Shown: in pieces, positions 9,627-20,474 of the stretch
Layout: each line of letters starts with the position of its first letter
Numbering within the stretch: the first letter of the stretch is position 1
Assembly: GCA_903847315.1 (NCBI GenBank)
Contig: CAINDG010000040.1
Location: forward strand, 16,813 to 80,812
DNA length: 64,000 nucleotides
Source: an uncultured Planctomycetota bacterium
GTDB lineage: Bacteria > Planctomycetota > Phycisphaerae > Sedimentisphaerales > UBA12454
Reading direction: 5' to 3'
The notes under the pieces: model-generated
Database searches by the model: none
What the model was told of the DNA's origin: nothing
The model's input: the letters and a program-made list of their open reading frames with translations, nothing else
Program-made: the position numbers and the translations under genes

Positions 9627-11528
9627 ATGCAGACCAATAATCGAAGAATAAAAGTGCCTGTCCTTATTCCGTTGGGGCTGGCAATTCTTGTTCTTTTGGT
9701 TTCTTCCATTCTTGGCGCATACCTGCTGGAGAGGCACAATTATATTGATGGGGTCAAGATAAAGGTTGAAGGAGCACAGTTGCTTTTCGATAGGCAGCTG
9801 GAGGAAGATTCGCGTACAATAAGCGGACTTCTTGACTTTATAGAGGAGAGAGGGGATTTGCAAAAAGCCTGGCTCGAAAAGAATCGCGACGCGCTGCTTG
9901 AATATTCATTACCGATTTTTAAAAATATCCATTCCCGGTATAAAGTGACCCACTTTTATTTTCTTGGACTGGACAGGACTTGCTTTTTGCGAGTTCATAA
10001 TCCTGCCAAATACGGGGATTTAATAGACAGATTTACCCTGAAGGCAGCGGTGAATCAAAATCAGCCGGTATGGGGTATTGAATTAGGAACTTTTGGCACC
10101 TTTACGCTGCGTGTTGTTCATCCATGGCTGATTGATGGAAAGCTGGTCGGTTATATTGAGATTGGCGAAGAAATTGAACATATTTTGCCGGTATTGAAGG
10201 ATGTTTTTAAAGTTGAGCTTTGTATTGGTATAGATAAGAAATATGTAACTCGCAGCGGCTGGGAAGAAGGCATGCGAATGATGGGACGGAATGACGCCGA
10301 CTGGGAGTTATTATCCAAAGAGGTGATAGTGGATTCCACATTTGCAAAGCTTTCAGATGAATCTTTACAAAATATAAAAAAGATTTTTGAGCAAAAGAGC
10401 AAGTCTTTGTTTGGCGCTGAGATCCAGGACCGTGATTATAAGGGCGGATTTGTACCGTTGATTGATGCCGGCAAACGCCATGTTGGCGACCTTGTTGTTA
10501 TGAAGGATGTTGCAGAGGCACAAGCAGCTCTTAAAACGTTTTCAATAATTCTGTCTACTGTCTGCATTATAGTCGGCATTTTATTGTGTGTGTTGTTTTA
10601 TACATATATCCGCCGTATAGAGTCTAAACTGACAAATGTATATATAGACCTTCAGAACCAGATAGAAAAGCGAAAGCAGACCGAGGGAAAATTGCAGGAG
10701 GCTTATGACCAGATGGAGCTTAAGGTTCAGGATCGTACCTCCCAGTTGCGGAAGCTTAACGAAAAACTGGAAACGACAGTTGCCAAATTAACCTCGGCCA
10801 ATCGGGAGCTTGAGCAGTTTGCTTTTGTCACTTCTCATCATTTACGCGAGCCTGTCAGAAAGATATCCCTGTTTGGAAAGATGCTGGCTGATTCTCTGTC
10901 GGGCAGGCTGAAAGATGATGAGCGTGAAAATCTTGATTTTATGATTGACGGCGCCGACAAGATATCGCTGATGGTAAAAGGCCTTAAACTTTATTTTGAA
11001 ACTTCGGTAGAAAAAATTAAATCTGAAGATATAGATTTGAATTTGGTTTTGGAGCAGATAAAGAGGATTGACCTGGCGGATGAACTTGGCCGGACAAACG
11101 GAACGATATTGATTCCTGAAAAATTGCCTGTGGTTAAAGGCTCTCCTACTCAGATTCGCCGGACGTTAGAGCATCTTATAGAGAATAGTTTAAAGTATCA
11201 CAGAAAGGATGTTCAGCCGGAAGTTATCATACGAGCGTATGAACAGGCCGATGAAATGGTTCGCATAGAAGTGGAAGATAATGGCATTGGTATCAAAGAG
11301 GATTATCTTAAAGATATTTTTGATCCCTTCAAGCGTCTGCACGTAGGAGGCGGTTATGAAGGTATCGGCATTGGCCTGACTATTTGCAAGATGGTTGTTG
11401 AAAGACATGGCGGCCGGATAGGTGTCCGGTCGGCTTACGGTCAGGGTACGACATTATGGTTTACATTGCCGCTCGCGACAGCCGCAGCGGCTCATGATTT
11501 TGCCCATTCTGATTCCGCAAATTTATAA
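9627..11528 (+). CDS. Membrane sensor histidine kinase with periplasmic Cache-like sensor
   Basis: Two TM segments flanking the sensor region, H-box SHHLREPVRKISLFGKML, ATPase motifs ENSLKY, EVEDNGIGI, GIGLTICKMVVERHGG. Confidence 0.9.
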   Translation: MQTNNRRIKVPVLIPLGLAILVLLVSSILGAYLLERHNYIDGVKIKVEGAQLLFDRQLEEDSRTISGLLDFIEERGDLQKAWLEKNRDALLEYSLPIFKNIHSRYKVTHFYFLGLDRTCFLRVHNPAKYGDLIDRFTLKAAVNQNQPVWGIELGTFGTFTLRVVHPWLIDGKLVGYIEIGEEIEHILPVLKDVFKVELCIGIDKKYVTRSGWEEGMRMMGRNDADWELLSKEVIVDSTFAKLSDESLQNIKKIFEQKSKSLFGAEIQDRDYKGGFVPLIDAGKRHVGDLVVMKDVAEAQAALKTFSIILSTVCIIVGILLCVLFYTYIRRIESKLTNVYIDLQNQIEKRKQTEGKLQEAYDQMELKVQDRTSQLRKLNEKLETTVAKLTSANRELEQFAFVTSHHLREPVRKISLFGKMLADSLSGRLKDDERENLDFMIDGADKISLMVKGLKLYFETSVEKIKSEDIDLNLVLEQIKRIDLADELGRTNGTILIPEKLPVVKGSPTQIRRTLEHLIENSLKYHRKDVQPEVIIRAYEQADEMVRIEVEDNGIGIKEDYLKDIFDPFKRLHVGGGYEGIGIGLTICKMVVERHGGRIGVRSAYGQGTTLWFTLPLATAAAAHDFAHSDSANL

Positions 11529-11719
11529 AATCTTTTCTCACTTTTCTTAATTAATTCTCTGCTCTCCGCCATCAGCGGCTTCTCAAGTATTAAATTAACT
11601 TGACCATTTTGTTAATCTGCGCAAAGTTTAACGACTTTAACGAATATTAACCATAATCAGAAGCTATTGCCATAAGAAATTTAGTTGCAATTACTTACAG
11701 CGTTGATTATTTTTCCGAT

Positions 11720-12169
11720 ATGTCAAAATCTCATCTTGTTATCTTAAAAAAGATTTATGCTGATAAGATACTTAACGGCAGTAAGAGCATAGAGTTACGT
11801 CTTCTAAAGGCCGCCTTTCCGCCTTTTAATTCTGTTACTGTTGGCGACAGATTATTTCTGAAAGAGTCGAGCGGCCCGGTTTGTGCCGTTGCGCAAGTCT
11901 CTGCTGTTAAGCAATTTAACGATTTAACCCCTGCAAAAATAATCGGCCTAAAGACTGAATATAATCATCTAATCCTCGGCGATGACGAATATTGGAAGTT
12001 CAAATCCGACAGTAGATTTGCGGTTTTAGTTTGGCTGAAAAACGTCAAACGTATAAATCCTCATAGGATTTATAAAAAGGACTGGCGTGCCTGGGTTGTA
12101 TTGAAAGAGCATGACGATTTTGGCTTATTGAAACTGAAGTTATCTTTTTCTGCCGATACTATTGATTAA
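11720..12169 (+). CDS. ASCH/PUA-like domain protein
   Basis: ILKKIYADKILNGSKSIELRLLK...VGDRLFLKESSGPVCAVAQV resembles ASCH domains. Confidence 0.6.
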   Translation: MSKSHLVILKKIYADKILNGSKSIELRLLKAAFPPFNSVTVGDRLFLKESSGPVCAVAQVSAVKQFNDLTPAKIIGLKTEYNHLILGDDEYWKFKSDSRFAVLVWLKNVKRINPHRIYKKDWRAWVVLKEHDDFGLLKLKLSFSADTID

Positions 12170-13369
12170 TCCGACAGCCATTATATTTACCAAGAGGCTC
12201 GACCCGCCGTAACTTACAAACGGCAGAGTGATTCCGGTTATCGGCATTATGCCGATGTTCATACAGATATTTACAATTACCTGAATTGCAAAAATTATGC
12301 TTAATCCTGCCGCTACATAACTTCCGAATGTGTCGGAACTCGCAGCGGAAATTTCCAGTCCGCAGGCTATCAGCAAGGCGTACAATCCAATTACTAATAC
12401 TGCCCCGGCAAAACCCCATTGATGGCTTATGAGTGCGAATATAAAATCGTTATGTCTTTCCGGCAGGAATTTATATTTTACAAACGGCCCGTTTCTGTAG
12501 CCTTGTCCGCTGAGTCCGCCGGACGCTATCGCAAGTTTGGATCGCATAAGCTGGTAGCCTTCATCGACCTCCCAGTTGCCAAGTCTTTCGCCGGATACGC
12601 CGAGCATATTTCCGAGCCAGGCGTGCTGTCTGCTTTGCTTTTTAAGCCAGCTTTCGCCGCCATCGACATTACTCTGCAAAAGTACGGAACTTACCCGCAT
12701 CCGCTGGTAATCGTGCATTTGAAACCAGAGAACCGGAAACGCCAGAACCGCGAATACAATAATCATAATAAGATGTTTGGTTTTTGCGCCCGCGATAAAC
12801 AGCATCGACAAAAGTACCGGCATCATTAGAAGAACCGTTCCCAAATCCGGCTCGAGCAGAATCAGCGCCATCGGCAAAAGCGTCAGGACAAACGGCGGAA
12901 TAAGCGCGGATAAATTACGATAGTTGCTTCTGTATCGCAAGTGCCAGCTGAGGGCTATTATATAAATGAGTTTGAAAAACTCCGAAGGCTGAAACTGCAA
13001 AAGCGAACCCAAAACAATCCACCGGCGCGAGCCCTTCTTGACCGGCACAAACGGCAGATTCACAACCCTGTCCAGCAGCAACACCGCAAGCAATATGATT
13101 ATCGCGGTATAAAGCCAGAAACTGGCGGAACCCAGTTTTTTATAGCTGAATGAATTGATAACGATAAGACCGACAAAACCGGCGGCGGCAAATATCGCCT
13201 GTTTTTTCCACATATCCGCGATTGAACTGACAGAGCCTGAGGAGTCGATGGGATGGCCTGATGCGTAAATCATCATAATGCCGATAGCGACAAGGCCGGC
13301 TGCCGCGGCCAGCATTATCAGCCGGGTCAGGAGCATCCGCCCCCGCAAAAATTCAAACATATCAAACAT
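12140..13369 (-). CDS. rodA: Rod shape-determining protein RodA (SEDS family)
   Basis: SEDS motifs: QPSEFFKLIYIIAL, ALILLEPDLGTVLLM, PERHNDFIFALISHQWG, PITGITLPFVSYGGSSLL. Confidence 0.93.
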   Translation of the reverse strand: MFDMFEFLRGRMLLTRLIMLAAAAGLVAIGIMMIYASGHPIDSSGSVSSIADMWKKQAIFAAAGFVGLIVINSFSYKKLGSASFWLYTAIIILLAVLLLDRVVNLPFVPVKKGSRRWIVLGSLLQFQPSEFFKLIYIIALSWHLRYRSNYRNLSALIPPFVLTLLPMALILLEPDLGTVLLMMPVLLSMLFIAGAKTKHLIMIIVFAVLAFPVLWFQMHDYQRMRVSSVLLQSNVDGGESWLKKQSRQHAWLGNMLGVSGERLGNWEVDEGYQLMRSKLAIASGGLSGQGYRNGPFVKYKFLPERHNDFIFALISHQWGFAGAVLVIGLYALLIACGLEISAASSDTFGSYVAAGLSIIFAIQVIVNICMNIGIMPITGITLPFVSYGGSSLLVNIMAVGLINSIGRKR

Positions 13370-13884
13370 AATTCATTTTTCCGTCCGCCGCTGGCAGGTA
13401 AACCTATGATGGAAATGATAACAAAAACGGGAAAAAGAAAAAGGGGAAAGAATTAGCCATCGGCCGGCAGCGAACTTGTTCGGCAGGCAGGCGGCCTTTA
13501 GAGTTTATCAGCAGCAGAACGGAAAAATCAGCTATTTCGCACATTATAGAATGATGGCGGAATTAGTTTTATAAAAAGCAGGGCAACAGAAAGATGCAAA
13601 TTATATTGCACTACCACATAAGTCTTTTATTTATAAGCAGTTAGCAAAGGACAAATGTGAGTATTATTTACTTGATATAAAAATTATACCGTGGGTATAA
13701 TTACGAAATATTTACTCGCCTCGTACCGAAGAATAAAACGCTGAATATAGCGTATGATACTTTAGATTTTATGTGGAAAGAAAAGGAGGTGCATCGATAG
13801 GAAAGTGAAACGATGATTTTGCAAAGGATTGTATTGTAAAGATAAATTCAAAAAAGTTTAGTTGTTAGTTTTAAGGAGTAAAAA

Positions 13885-14244
13885 ATGAAAAAAGTAATTA
13901 TGCTAATCACGTTATGCCTCATTGCAGCAATCGTAGTACCAGTGTTCGCAGCAGACAAGCCGGCAATAGGCAAGCCAACTGCTCCTGTGGTCAAAGAACA
14001 AACAGTAACGGGCAAAGTCAGTATAGTAAAGGACAAAGAAGGCAAAGTCATAGAAGTTATTCTGACAGCCGGCGAAGTAAAATATATGGTAACTCTCAAC
14101 GAGGAAGGCAAAAAGCTTGGAGCCCTGGACGGCAAAGAAGTAAAGGCTACCGGTATAGTTCACAGCAAAGAAGCAGTCAAATGGATCACAGTTACTAAAT
14201 TTGAAGAAGTAAAACCTGCTCCACCAAAGGAAGCTCCAAAATAA
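13885..14244 (+). CDS. Small secreted protein, possible OB/BOF-like fold
   Basis: Signal peptide MKKVIMLITLCLIAAIVVPVFA; AAGGAG RBS upstream. Confidence 0.7.
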   Translation: MKKVIMLITLCLIAAIVVPVFAADKPAIGKPTAPVVKEQTVTGKVSIVKDKEGKVIEVILTAGEVKYMVTLNEEGKKLGALDGKEVKATGIVHSKEAVKWITVTKFEEVKPAPPKEAPK

Positions 14245-14285
14245 GCGCTAAAGAAATAGAAAATTAATTATCTTCAGTGAATTTC

Positions 14286-14328
14286 AGGTTTCTGCATTGC
14301 TGTAGAAGTGGTGCAGAAACCTTTTTTT
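14286..14328 (+). terminator. Rho-independent terminator
   Basis: AGGTTTCTGCA...TGCAGAAACCT stem followed by T7. Confidence 0.85.
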
Positions 14329-14351
14329 GTTGCGGATTTACAGCGATATGA

Positions 14352-16148
14352 CTAATCGCTTGTATCGAGGATACTCATAAAGGCTTTTTGCGGGATTTGC
14401 ACACTGCCGATGTTTTTCATTCGCTTTTTGCCTTCCTTCTGCCTTTTAAGAACCTTCATTTTACGGGTAACGTCGCCGCCGTAAAGTTTTGCGGTTACGT
14501 CCTTCCTGAAGGCCTTTATGGATTCGCGAGCGATAATTTTTCCGCCGATGGCAGCCTGCAGCGGTATCTCAAACTGATGGCGGGGGATTGCCTTTCGCAG
14601 TTTCAGCAGCAGTTTTCTGCCGCGGGCTTCAGCGTTTGAACGGTGGACAATAAGACTTAAAGCATCGACCGGTTCCTTGTTGATGAGGATTTCGATTTTG
14701 ACAAGGTCGGCAGCCTCAAAGCCGATAAGCTCATAGTCCATTGTGGCGTAACCTTTGCTTATACCTTTGAGCTGGTCGTAAAAATCGTAAACAATTTCCG
14801 CCAGCGGCGCGCGAAACTCCATCATTACACGGGTAATACTTATGTAGTCGGTCTTCAGGAGCGTGCATCTTCGCTGCTCGGCGAGCTGCATAATCGAACC
14901 GATACTGTCTTTAGGCGTTATGATTTCTAGTTTTACAATCGGCTCGCGCAACTCTTCTATTTTTGTGGGCTCGGGTAACTGGCTGGGTGAATCGACTTTC
15001 AAAGATTCGCCATCGGTGGTAAGGACCTCATAAGTTACAGTCGGGGCGGTCTGAACGACTTCAATATCATTTTCTCTTTCAAGTCTTTCCTGAATAATTT
15101 CCATATGCAGCATTCCGAGAAAGCCGCAGCGAAAACCAAAACCGAGAGCAGGACTGCTCTGTGGGAAAAAAGAGAAACTGGCGTCATTGAGCGAAAGTTT
15201 TTCAAACGCTGAGCGAAGCTGCGAATATTCAGTATTATTGCCGGGGTAAAAATCGCTGAAGACCATCTGCAGAGGCTTTTTGTAGCCGTGCAGGGGCTTT
15301 TCGGCAGGGTCGGAAACCAGGGTAATCGTATCGCCGACCGTAACGTCAGACAGCGTTCTAATATTGGCGATAACGTAACCAACTTCGCCGGGGCCGAGAG
15401 AATCTGTTTTTTTCATTGTCGGCGTAAACTTGCCAAGGTCGGAAATCTGATAAGTTCTGCCGGCGCCCATCATTTTTATTTTCTGGCCGGCAAGGAGCGT
15501 ACCGGAAAAAACTCTTACATAACATATTACGCCTCTATAGTCGTCGAAATGACTGTCGAATATCAATGCCTTGATATGCTCATCCGGGTCCGGCGTTGGA
15601 GGAGGCAGCAGAGTGACTATCGCTTCGAGCAATTCATTGACGCCTATGCCGCTTTTTGCGCTGATATTGAAACACTCGTTTTTGTTTATGCCGAGGACGT
15701 GCTCTATTTCCTCGCCGACGACTGCCGGCTGAGCGGCGGGCAGGTCTATTTTGTTGATGACCGGAAGAATTTCAAGGTTGCAGTTAATCGCAAGATATGC
15801 ATTGGCGACGGTCTGAGCCTCGACGCCCTGCGTGGCGTCAACTACGAGAATCGCGCCTTCGCAAGCGGTCATTGAACGGGAAACCTCGTAATGAAAATCG
15901 ACGTGGCCCGGCGTGTCAATCAGGTTGAGCATATATTCCTTGCCTTCGTGTTCATATCGCATTGTAACAGCGGAGGCCTTGACGGTTATGCCGCGTTCGC
16001 GCTCGATGTCCATACTGTCGAGCATCTGATCCTTAAATTCCCTTTGGCTCACAGTGCCGGTAAGCAGCAGCATCCTGTCAGCCAGGGTGCTTTTGCCGTG
16101 GTCGATATGCGCGATAATACAGAAATTTCGTATATTGTTTATGTCCAT
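14352..16148 (-). CDS. lepA: Elongation factor 4 (LepA)
   Basis: MDINNIRNFCIIAHIDHGKSTLADRML..., DTPGHVDF, NKIDLP; full-length 598 aa. Confidence 0.98.
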   Translation of the reverse strand: MDINNIRNFCIIAHIDHGKSTLADRMLLLTGTVSQREFKDQMLDSMDIERERGITVKASAVTMRYEHEGKEYMLNLIDTPGHVDFHYEVSRSMTACEGAILVVDATQGVEAQTVANAYLAINCNLEILPVINKIDLPAAQPAVVGEEIEHVLGINKNECFNISAKSGIGVNELLEAIVTLLPPPTPDPDEHIKALIFDSHFDDYRGVICYVRVFSGTLLAGQKIKMMGAGRTYQISDLGKFTPTMKKTDSLGPGEVGYVIANIRTLSDVTVGDTITLVSDPAEKPLHGYKKPLQMVFSDFYPGNNTEYSQLRSAFEKLSLNDASFSFFPQSSPALGFGFRCGFLGMLHMEIIQERLERENDIEVVQTAPTVTYEVLTTDGESLKVDSPSQLPEPTKIEELREPIVKLEIITPKDSIGSIMQLAEQRRCTLLKTDYISITRVMMEFRAPLAEIVYDFYDQLKGISKGYATMDYELIGFEAADLVKIEILINKEPVDALSLIVHRSNAEARGRKLLLKLRKAIPRHQFEIPLQAAIGGKIIARESIKAFRKDVTAKLYGGDVTRKMKVLKRQKEGKKRMKNIGSVQIPQKAFMSILDTSD

Positions 16149-16219
16149 TTGTCTTTTTTACAAAATGATAAACATACATTATAGCTGATTGGTAATTTAA
16201 AGCAATCTTTACGGATAAT

Positions 16220-17359
16220 CTAATCCGGCTGAGCGAAATCACACAAAATACTGTCGGCTATCGGCAGGGCGTTTTTGGTCAGGCGGAGATTGCCGTTTTT
16301 TAACTGCAAAAGATTCAATTTCAGATTTTTTTCTATCGAATCTTTGAAAAGTTCGAAAATGTCAAATCCTGTTTTTCGTTTATACTCTTTTAAATCTATG
16401 CCCTTAATCAAACGCAGGCCGAGCACCGCTGTCTGAGATGCCTTTTCAATCGGACTTATTTTTATGCGTTCTGCTATGGGGCTTTTATCATTTTTGATGC
16501 AGTCAGCGTATTTGTCGATATCGCTGATATTTTCGAATCTGGAACCACTGATATAACCTGCCGCGGCAGGACCGATGCCGATGTAAAAATTATTTTTCCA
16601 GTATGTCAGGTTGTGTTTGCACTGAAAATCCGGTTTTGCGAAGTTAGAAATCTCGTAATGCTCAAAACCCGCATCGCCAAGAGTTTCAATTGCTGTTTCA
16701 TACATTTTTCTGTCGGTTGTTTCGCTAACAGGTTTTAACTTGCCTGCGGATTTGGTTTTTTCCAATGGTGTGTTTTTCTCATACGTAAGACTATATGCGC
16801 TTATATGCGTTACATCCATTTCAATAGCTTTTTTCAGAGTTTGCCGCCAGGAGCGCAGATTTGAGCCGGGAATTGCGAAAATTAAATCGATACTGATATT
16901 CTTAAAGCCGACAGTTTTTGCAGCCTCTATGGTTTTTTGAGCCTGTTTAGCTGAATATGCTCTGCCGAGAAAGGCAAGTTCCGTATCGAAAAACGATTGA
17001 ACGCCGATTGAGATGCGATTAACACCAAGTTTTTTTAAATTGACTAATAAATTCTCGTTTGCATCGGCAGGATTAACTTCGACGGTGAACTCATCCGGCC
17101 TTCCGGTAAGGGCTAAAACTTTTTTCAAAAATCCGCACAATAGTTTCTGTCCGAGACAGGATGGATTTCCGCCTCCGATATACAAAGTATCAACCGGTTT
17201 TTGAAAGGAAGATTTTTTCAATTCTGCAATTTGGGCGTTTAAAACTTTTTTGATATCATACTGATTTGGCGGTTTTGAATAAAAGCCGCAGTATAAACAC
17301 TTGGATTTACAGAACGGAATATGAATGTAAACAGATTTTGGCAGATTTTTATTAACCAT
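16220..17359 (-). CDS. hemW: Radical SAM coproporphyrinogen III oxidase-like protein HemW
   Basis: YIHIPFCKSKCLYCGFYS, TLYIGGGNPSCL; start chosen at MVNKNLPK because the longer ORF start (17386) overlaps a terminator hairpin. Confidence 0.9.
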   Translation of the reverse strand: MVNKNLPKSVYIHIPFCKSKCLYCGFYSKPPNQYDIKKVLNAQIAELKKSSFQKPVDTLYIGGGNPSCLGQKLLCGFLKKVLALTGRPDEFTVEVNPADANENLLVNLKKLGVNRISIGVQSFFDTELAFLGRAYSAKQAQKTIEAAKTVGFKNISIDLIFAIPGSNLRSWRQTLKKAIEMDVTHISAYSLTYEKNTPLEKTKSAGKLKPVSETTDRKMYETAIETLGDAGFEHYEISNFAKPDFQCKHNLTYWKNNFYIGIGPAAAGYISGSRFENISDIDKYADCIKNDKSPIAERIKISPIEKASQTAVLGLRLIKGIDLKEYKRKTGFDIFELFKDSIEKNLKLNLLQLKNGNLRLTKNALPIADSILCDFAQPD

Positions 17360-17378
17360 AGTATCCATCAAATAAAAA

Positions 17379-17404
17379 GGCGGCAAAAGAGCCGCCTTTT
17401 TTTA
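17379..17404 (-). terminator. Terminator of the tRNA-His transcript (hairpin potentially bidirectional)
   Basis: AAAGGCGGC-AAAAGA-GCCGCCTTT with T-runs on both sides. Confidence 0.8.
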
Positions 17405-17406
17405 CG

Positions 17407-17481
17407 GGTGAGAGACGGGACTCGAACCCGCGACCCTCGGAACCACAATCCGATGCTCTAACCAACTGAGCTACACTCACC
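17407..17481 (-). tRNA. tRNA-His(GTG)
   Basis: GTGAGTGTAGCTCAGTTGGTTAGAGC...TCGGA-TTGTGGT-TCCGA...; genomic G-1:C73 pair present. Confidence 0.95.
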
Positions 17482-17484
17482 ATA

Positions 17485-17511
17485 AAGGGCAACCGCTGGA
17501 GGTTGCCCCTA
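17485..17511 (-). terminator. Terminator-like hairpin downstream of ppdK
   Basis: GGGCAACC-GCTGGA-GGTTGCCC palindrome. Confidence 0.6.
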
Positions 17512-17520
17512 CATAAATCT

Positions 17521-20241
17521 TTAATTTTTAACTACAGCTTGGGCCGCTGCCAATCTTGCAATCGGAACTCTGAACGGTGAGCAGGAAACATAATCCATAC
17601 CAACTTTATGGCAGAATTCAATACTTGCCGGTTCGCCGCCGTGTTCGCCGCAAATTCCAACTTCGAGATTTTTACGGGTTTTTCTACCGCGTTCGATGCC
17701 GATTTTAATCAATTCGCCGATACCAACCTGGTCGATACTCTGGAACGGGTCGCCCGGCAGAATACCTTTATTAATATAATCCGGCACGAAACCGCCGATA
17801 TCATCGCGCGAGAAGCCGAAGCCCATCTGCGTAAGGTCGTTTGTGCCGTAGCTGAAGAACTCAGCGACTTTGGCGATTTCGCCGGCGACGAGAGCGGCTC
17901 TTGGAATTTCAATCATCGTTCCGAACATATGAGGAATCTTTTTGACGCCGGTCTTTTTGCAGACCTCGGCGTAAACTTCTTTTGCGATTTTCAGCTGGAA
18001 TTCGATTTCCTTTACATCGCAGACGACCGGTATCATTATTTCCGGATACGGTTTTTTGCCGGCCTTTATCAATTCTGCTGCCGATTCGAAAATAGCCTTT
18101 ATCTGCATCCTGCTTACTTCCGGATAGGTAATGCCGAGCCTTACGCCGCGGTGTCCCATCATCGGGTTGGATTCATGCAGAGAATCGGCACGCTTGTTGA
18201 ACTCATCAGCATTGATGTTCAAATCTTTAGCAAGGGCTGCGCGTTTGTCGGCGTCCTGCGGAACGAACTCATGCAGAGGCGGGTCGAGCAGTCTAATTAC
18301 TACCGGCAGTTTATCCATCGCCTCGAGCGTTCCTTTTATATCTTTCTTAACGAATGGATAAAGCTGGTCGAGAGCTTTTTGCCTTTCAGCTACAGTATTG
18401 CTCATAATCATCTTGCGGAGCAAAAACAGCGGCTGGTCCGCACCTTTGCCGTAGAACATATGCTCTGTTCTGAAAAGGCCGATGCCTTCGGCGCCGAACT
18501 GTCTTGCCTTTACGGCGTCTTCAGGAGTTTCAGCGTTGGTGCGAATGCCGAGTTTCTTTACCGAATCGCAAACCTTGAGAAAATCATTCAATTCCTTGTT
18601 CTCTCTGGAAGCGTCCATCATAGGAAGCTTACCTGCGTAGAAAACGCCTTTTGTACCGTTGAGCGTAATCCAATCGCCTTCGTTCATAACTTTGCCGGCA
18701 ACGTGAAGCTGCTTTTTAGCATAATCAACTTCAATTGATCCGCAGCCGACGATGCAGCACTTGCCCCAGCCGCGAGCAACTAAAGCAGCGTGACTTGTCA
18801 TACCGCCGCGAGCGGTGAGAATAGCCTGTGCAGCACGCATACCTTCGACGTCTTCAGGATTTGTTTCTTCACGAACGAGAATAACATCCTTGCCCTGTTT
18901 TTTCCATTCGACAGCATCGACAGCGTTGAACACGATTTGGCCGCATGCGCCGCCCGGACCTGCGGGCAGACCTTTGGCAAGAGGCTTATGATCTTTTTCA
19001 GTTATCGGGTCGATAATCGGATGCAAAAGCTCATCAAGCTGAGCAGGCGTAACTCGCATAACAGCCTGTTCTTTAGTAATGAGTTTTTCTTTCAGCATAT
19101 CAACTGCCATTTTGACTGCGGCCGGGCCATTGCGCTTACCGACTCGGCACTGAAGCATAAACAGCCTGTTGTTTTCGATTGTAAACTCTATGTCGAGCAT
19201 ATCATGGTAATGCTTTTCGAGTTTTTTCTGTATCGCGTCCAATTCCCTGTAGGCTTTTGGCATTTTCTTTTCGAGCGAGACTTCGGTTTTATTGTGTTCG
19301 CTCTTTGAAGATTCGTTTACCGGTCCCGGTGTTCTGGTGCCAGCCACAACGTCTTCGCCCTGAGCATTGACAAGATATTCGCCGTAGAAATGATTGTCGC
19401 CGTTGCCGGGGTTTCTTGTGAAAGCAACACCGGTCGCGCTTGTTTCGCCTAAATTGCCGAATACCATCGACTGAACATTAACCGCTGTACCCCATTCATC
19501 GGGGATATTTTCGATTCTTCTGTATGATATAGCTCTTTTGCCGTTCCACGATGAGAACACCGCGTCGATGCCGCCCCAAAGCTGCTTGTTGGCATCGTCG
19601 GGAAATTCTTTTTTAAGAACTTCCTTAATCGTTGCCTTGAATTTTGCGCAGAGACCTTTCAAATCTTCAGCGGTCATTTCGGTATCTGTTTTGTAACCTT
19701 TCTGCTTCTTGAGCTGGTCCATTATCCTGTCGAGCTGCTTGCGGATACCCATATCGTCGGCAGTCTCAATACCGGCGGCCTTTTCCATAACGACGTCGCT
19801 GTACATCATCAGCAGTCTGCGATAGGCGTCATAGACGAATCTTTCATCACCGCTTAAAGCAATCAGGCCCGGAATTGTCTCTTCGGTAAGGCCGACATTA
19901 AGTACGGTTTCCATCATACCGGGCATACTGCTTCTGGCGCCGCTGCGGACGGAAACCAGCAGAGGATTGGTTGTACCGCCGAATTTTTTGCCCATTATCT
20001 TTTCGACATTAGCCAATGCTTTTTCAACATCAGCTTTGATAGTTGCCGGATACTTCTTTTTATTTTTATAAAAATAAGTGCAGACTTCTGTCGTGATAGT
20101 GAAGCCCGGAGGTACTGGTACACCGAGGCTTGCCATTTCGGCAAGATTCGCTCCCTTGCCGCCGAGGAGTTCCTTCATTTTCGCGTTACCTTCGCCTTTA
20201 CCGCCGCCGAAGAAGTAAACCATTTTCTTGCTCTTAGCCAT
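17521..20241 (-). CDS. ppdK: Pyruvate, phosphate dikinase
   Basis: 906 aa; KGANLAEMASLGVPVPPGFTI, GGMTSHAALVARGWGKCCIVG, FGTNDLTQMGFGFSRDD-type motifs. Confidence 0.98.
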   Translation of the reverse strand: MAKSKKMVYFFGGGKGEGNAKMKELLGGKGANLAEMASLGVPVPPGFTITTEVCTYFYKNKKKYPATIKADVEKALANVEKIMGKKFGGTTNPLLVSVRSGARSSMPGMMETVLNVGLTEETIPGLIALSGDERFVYDAYRRLLMMYSDVVMEKAAGIETADDMGIRKQLDRIMDQLKKQKGYKTDTEMTAEDLKGLCAKFKATIKEVLKKEFPDDANKQLWGGIDAVFSSWNGKRAISYRRIENIPDEWGTAVNVQSMVFGNLGETSATGVAFTRNPGNGDNHFYGEYLVNAQGEDVVAGTRTPGPVNESSKSEHNKTEVSLEKKMPKAYRELDAIQKKLEKHYHDMLDIEFTIENNRLFMLQCRVGKRNGPAAVKMAVDMLKEKLITKEQAVMRVTPAQLDELLHPIIDPITEKDHKPLAKGLPAGPGGACGQIVFNAVDAVEWKKQGKDVILVREETNPEDVEGMRAAQAILTARGGMTSHAALVARGWGKCCIVGCGSIEVDYAKKQLHVAGKVMNEGDWITLNGTKGVFYAGKLPMMDASRENKELNDFLKVCDSVKKLGIRTNAETPEDAVKARQFGAEGIGLFRTEHMFYGKGADQPLFLLRKMIMSNTVAERQKALDQLYPFVKKDIKGTLEAMDKLPVVIRLLDPPLHEFVPQDADKRAALAKDLNINADEFNKRADSLHESNPMMGHRGVRLGITYPEVSRMQIKAIFESAAELIKAGKKPYPEIMIPVVCDVKEIEFQLKIAKEVYAEVCKKTGVKKIPHMFGTMIEIPRAALVAGEIAKVAEFFSYGTNDLTQMGFGFSRDDIGGFVPDYINKGILPGDPFQSIDQVGIGELIKIGIERGRKTRKNLEVGICGEHGGEPASIEFCHKVGMDYVSCSPFRVPIARLAAAQAVVKN

Positions 20242-20474
20242 CTCTGTAAATCTCCTTAAACAAATAAAATAGCCTATAAAAGGCTGTTACATAAAATTGT
20301 ACTGTAGAAACAATAAGAGGCGCGTAAGTATAGAGATGTAGCCGGTGCCTGTCAACCATTTTCGGCGATTACAATGCGTCAAAAACCCAAAGAAGTGCTA
20401 TTTTGTCCTTTTACGGCTTGACTAAATATATTCTATCTACATAATTGTTATCTGATGCGGTCGAAAACGGCAAA

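Noticed and set aside
15288-15875. 195 aa + strand ORF
   Set aside because: Antisense shadow of lepA.
17379-17386. hemW start at 17386
   Set aside because: It would place the start inside a strong terminator hairpin; MVNKNLPK at 17359 is a better start.
17608-18738. 376 aa + strand ORF
   Set aside because: Antisense to ppdK, whose coding evidence is unambiguous; the translation is low-complexity shadow sequence.
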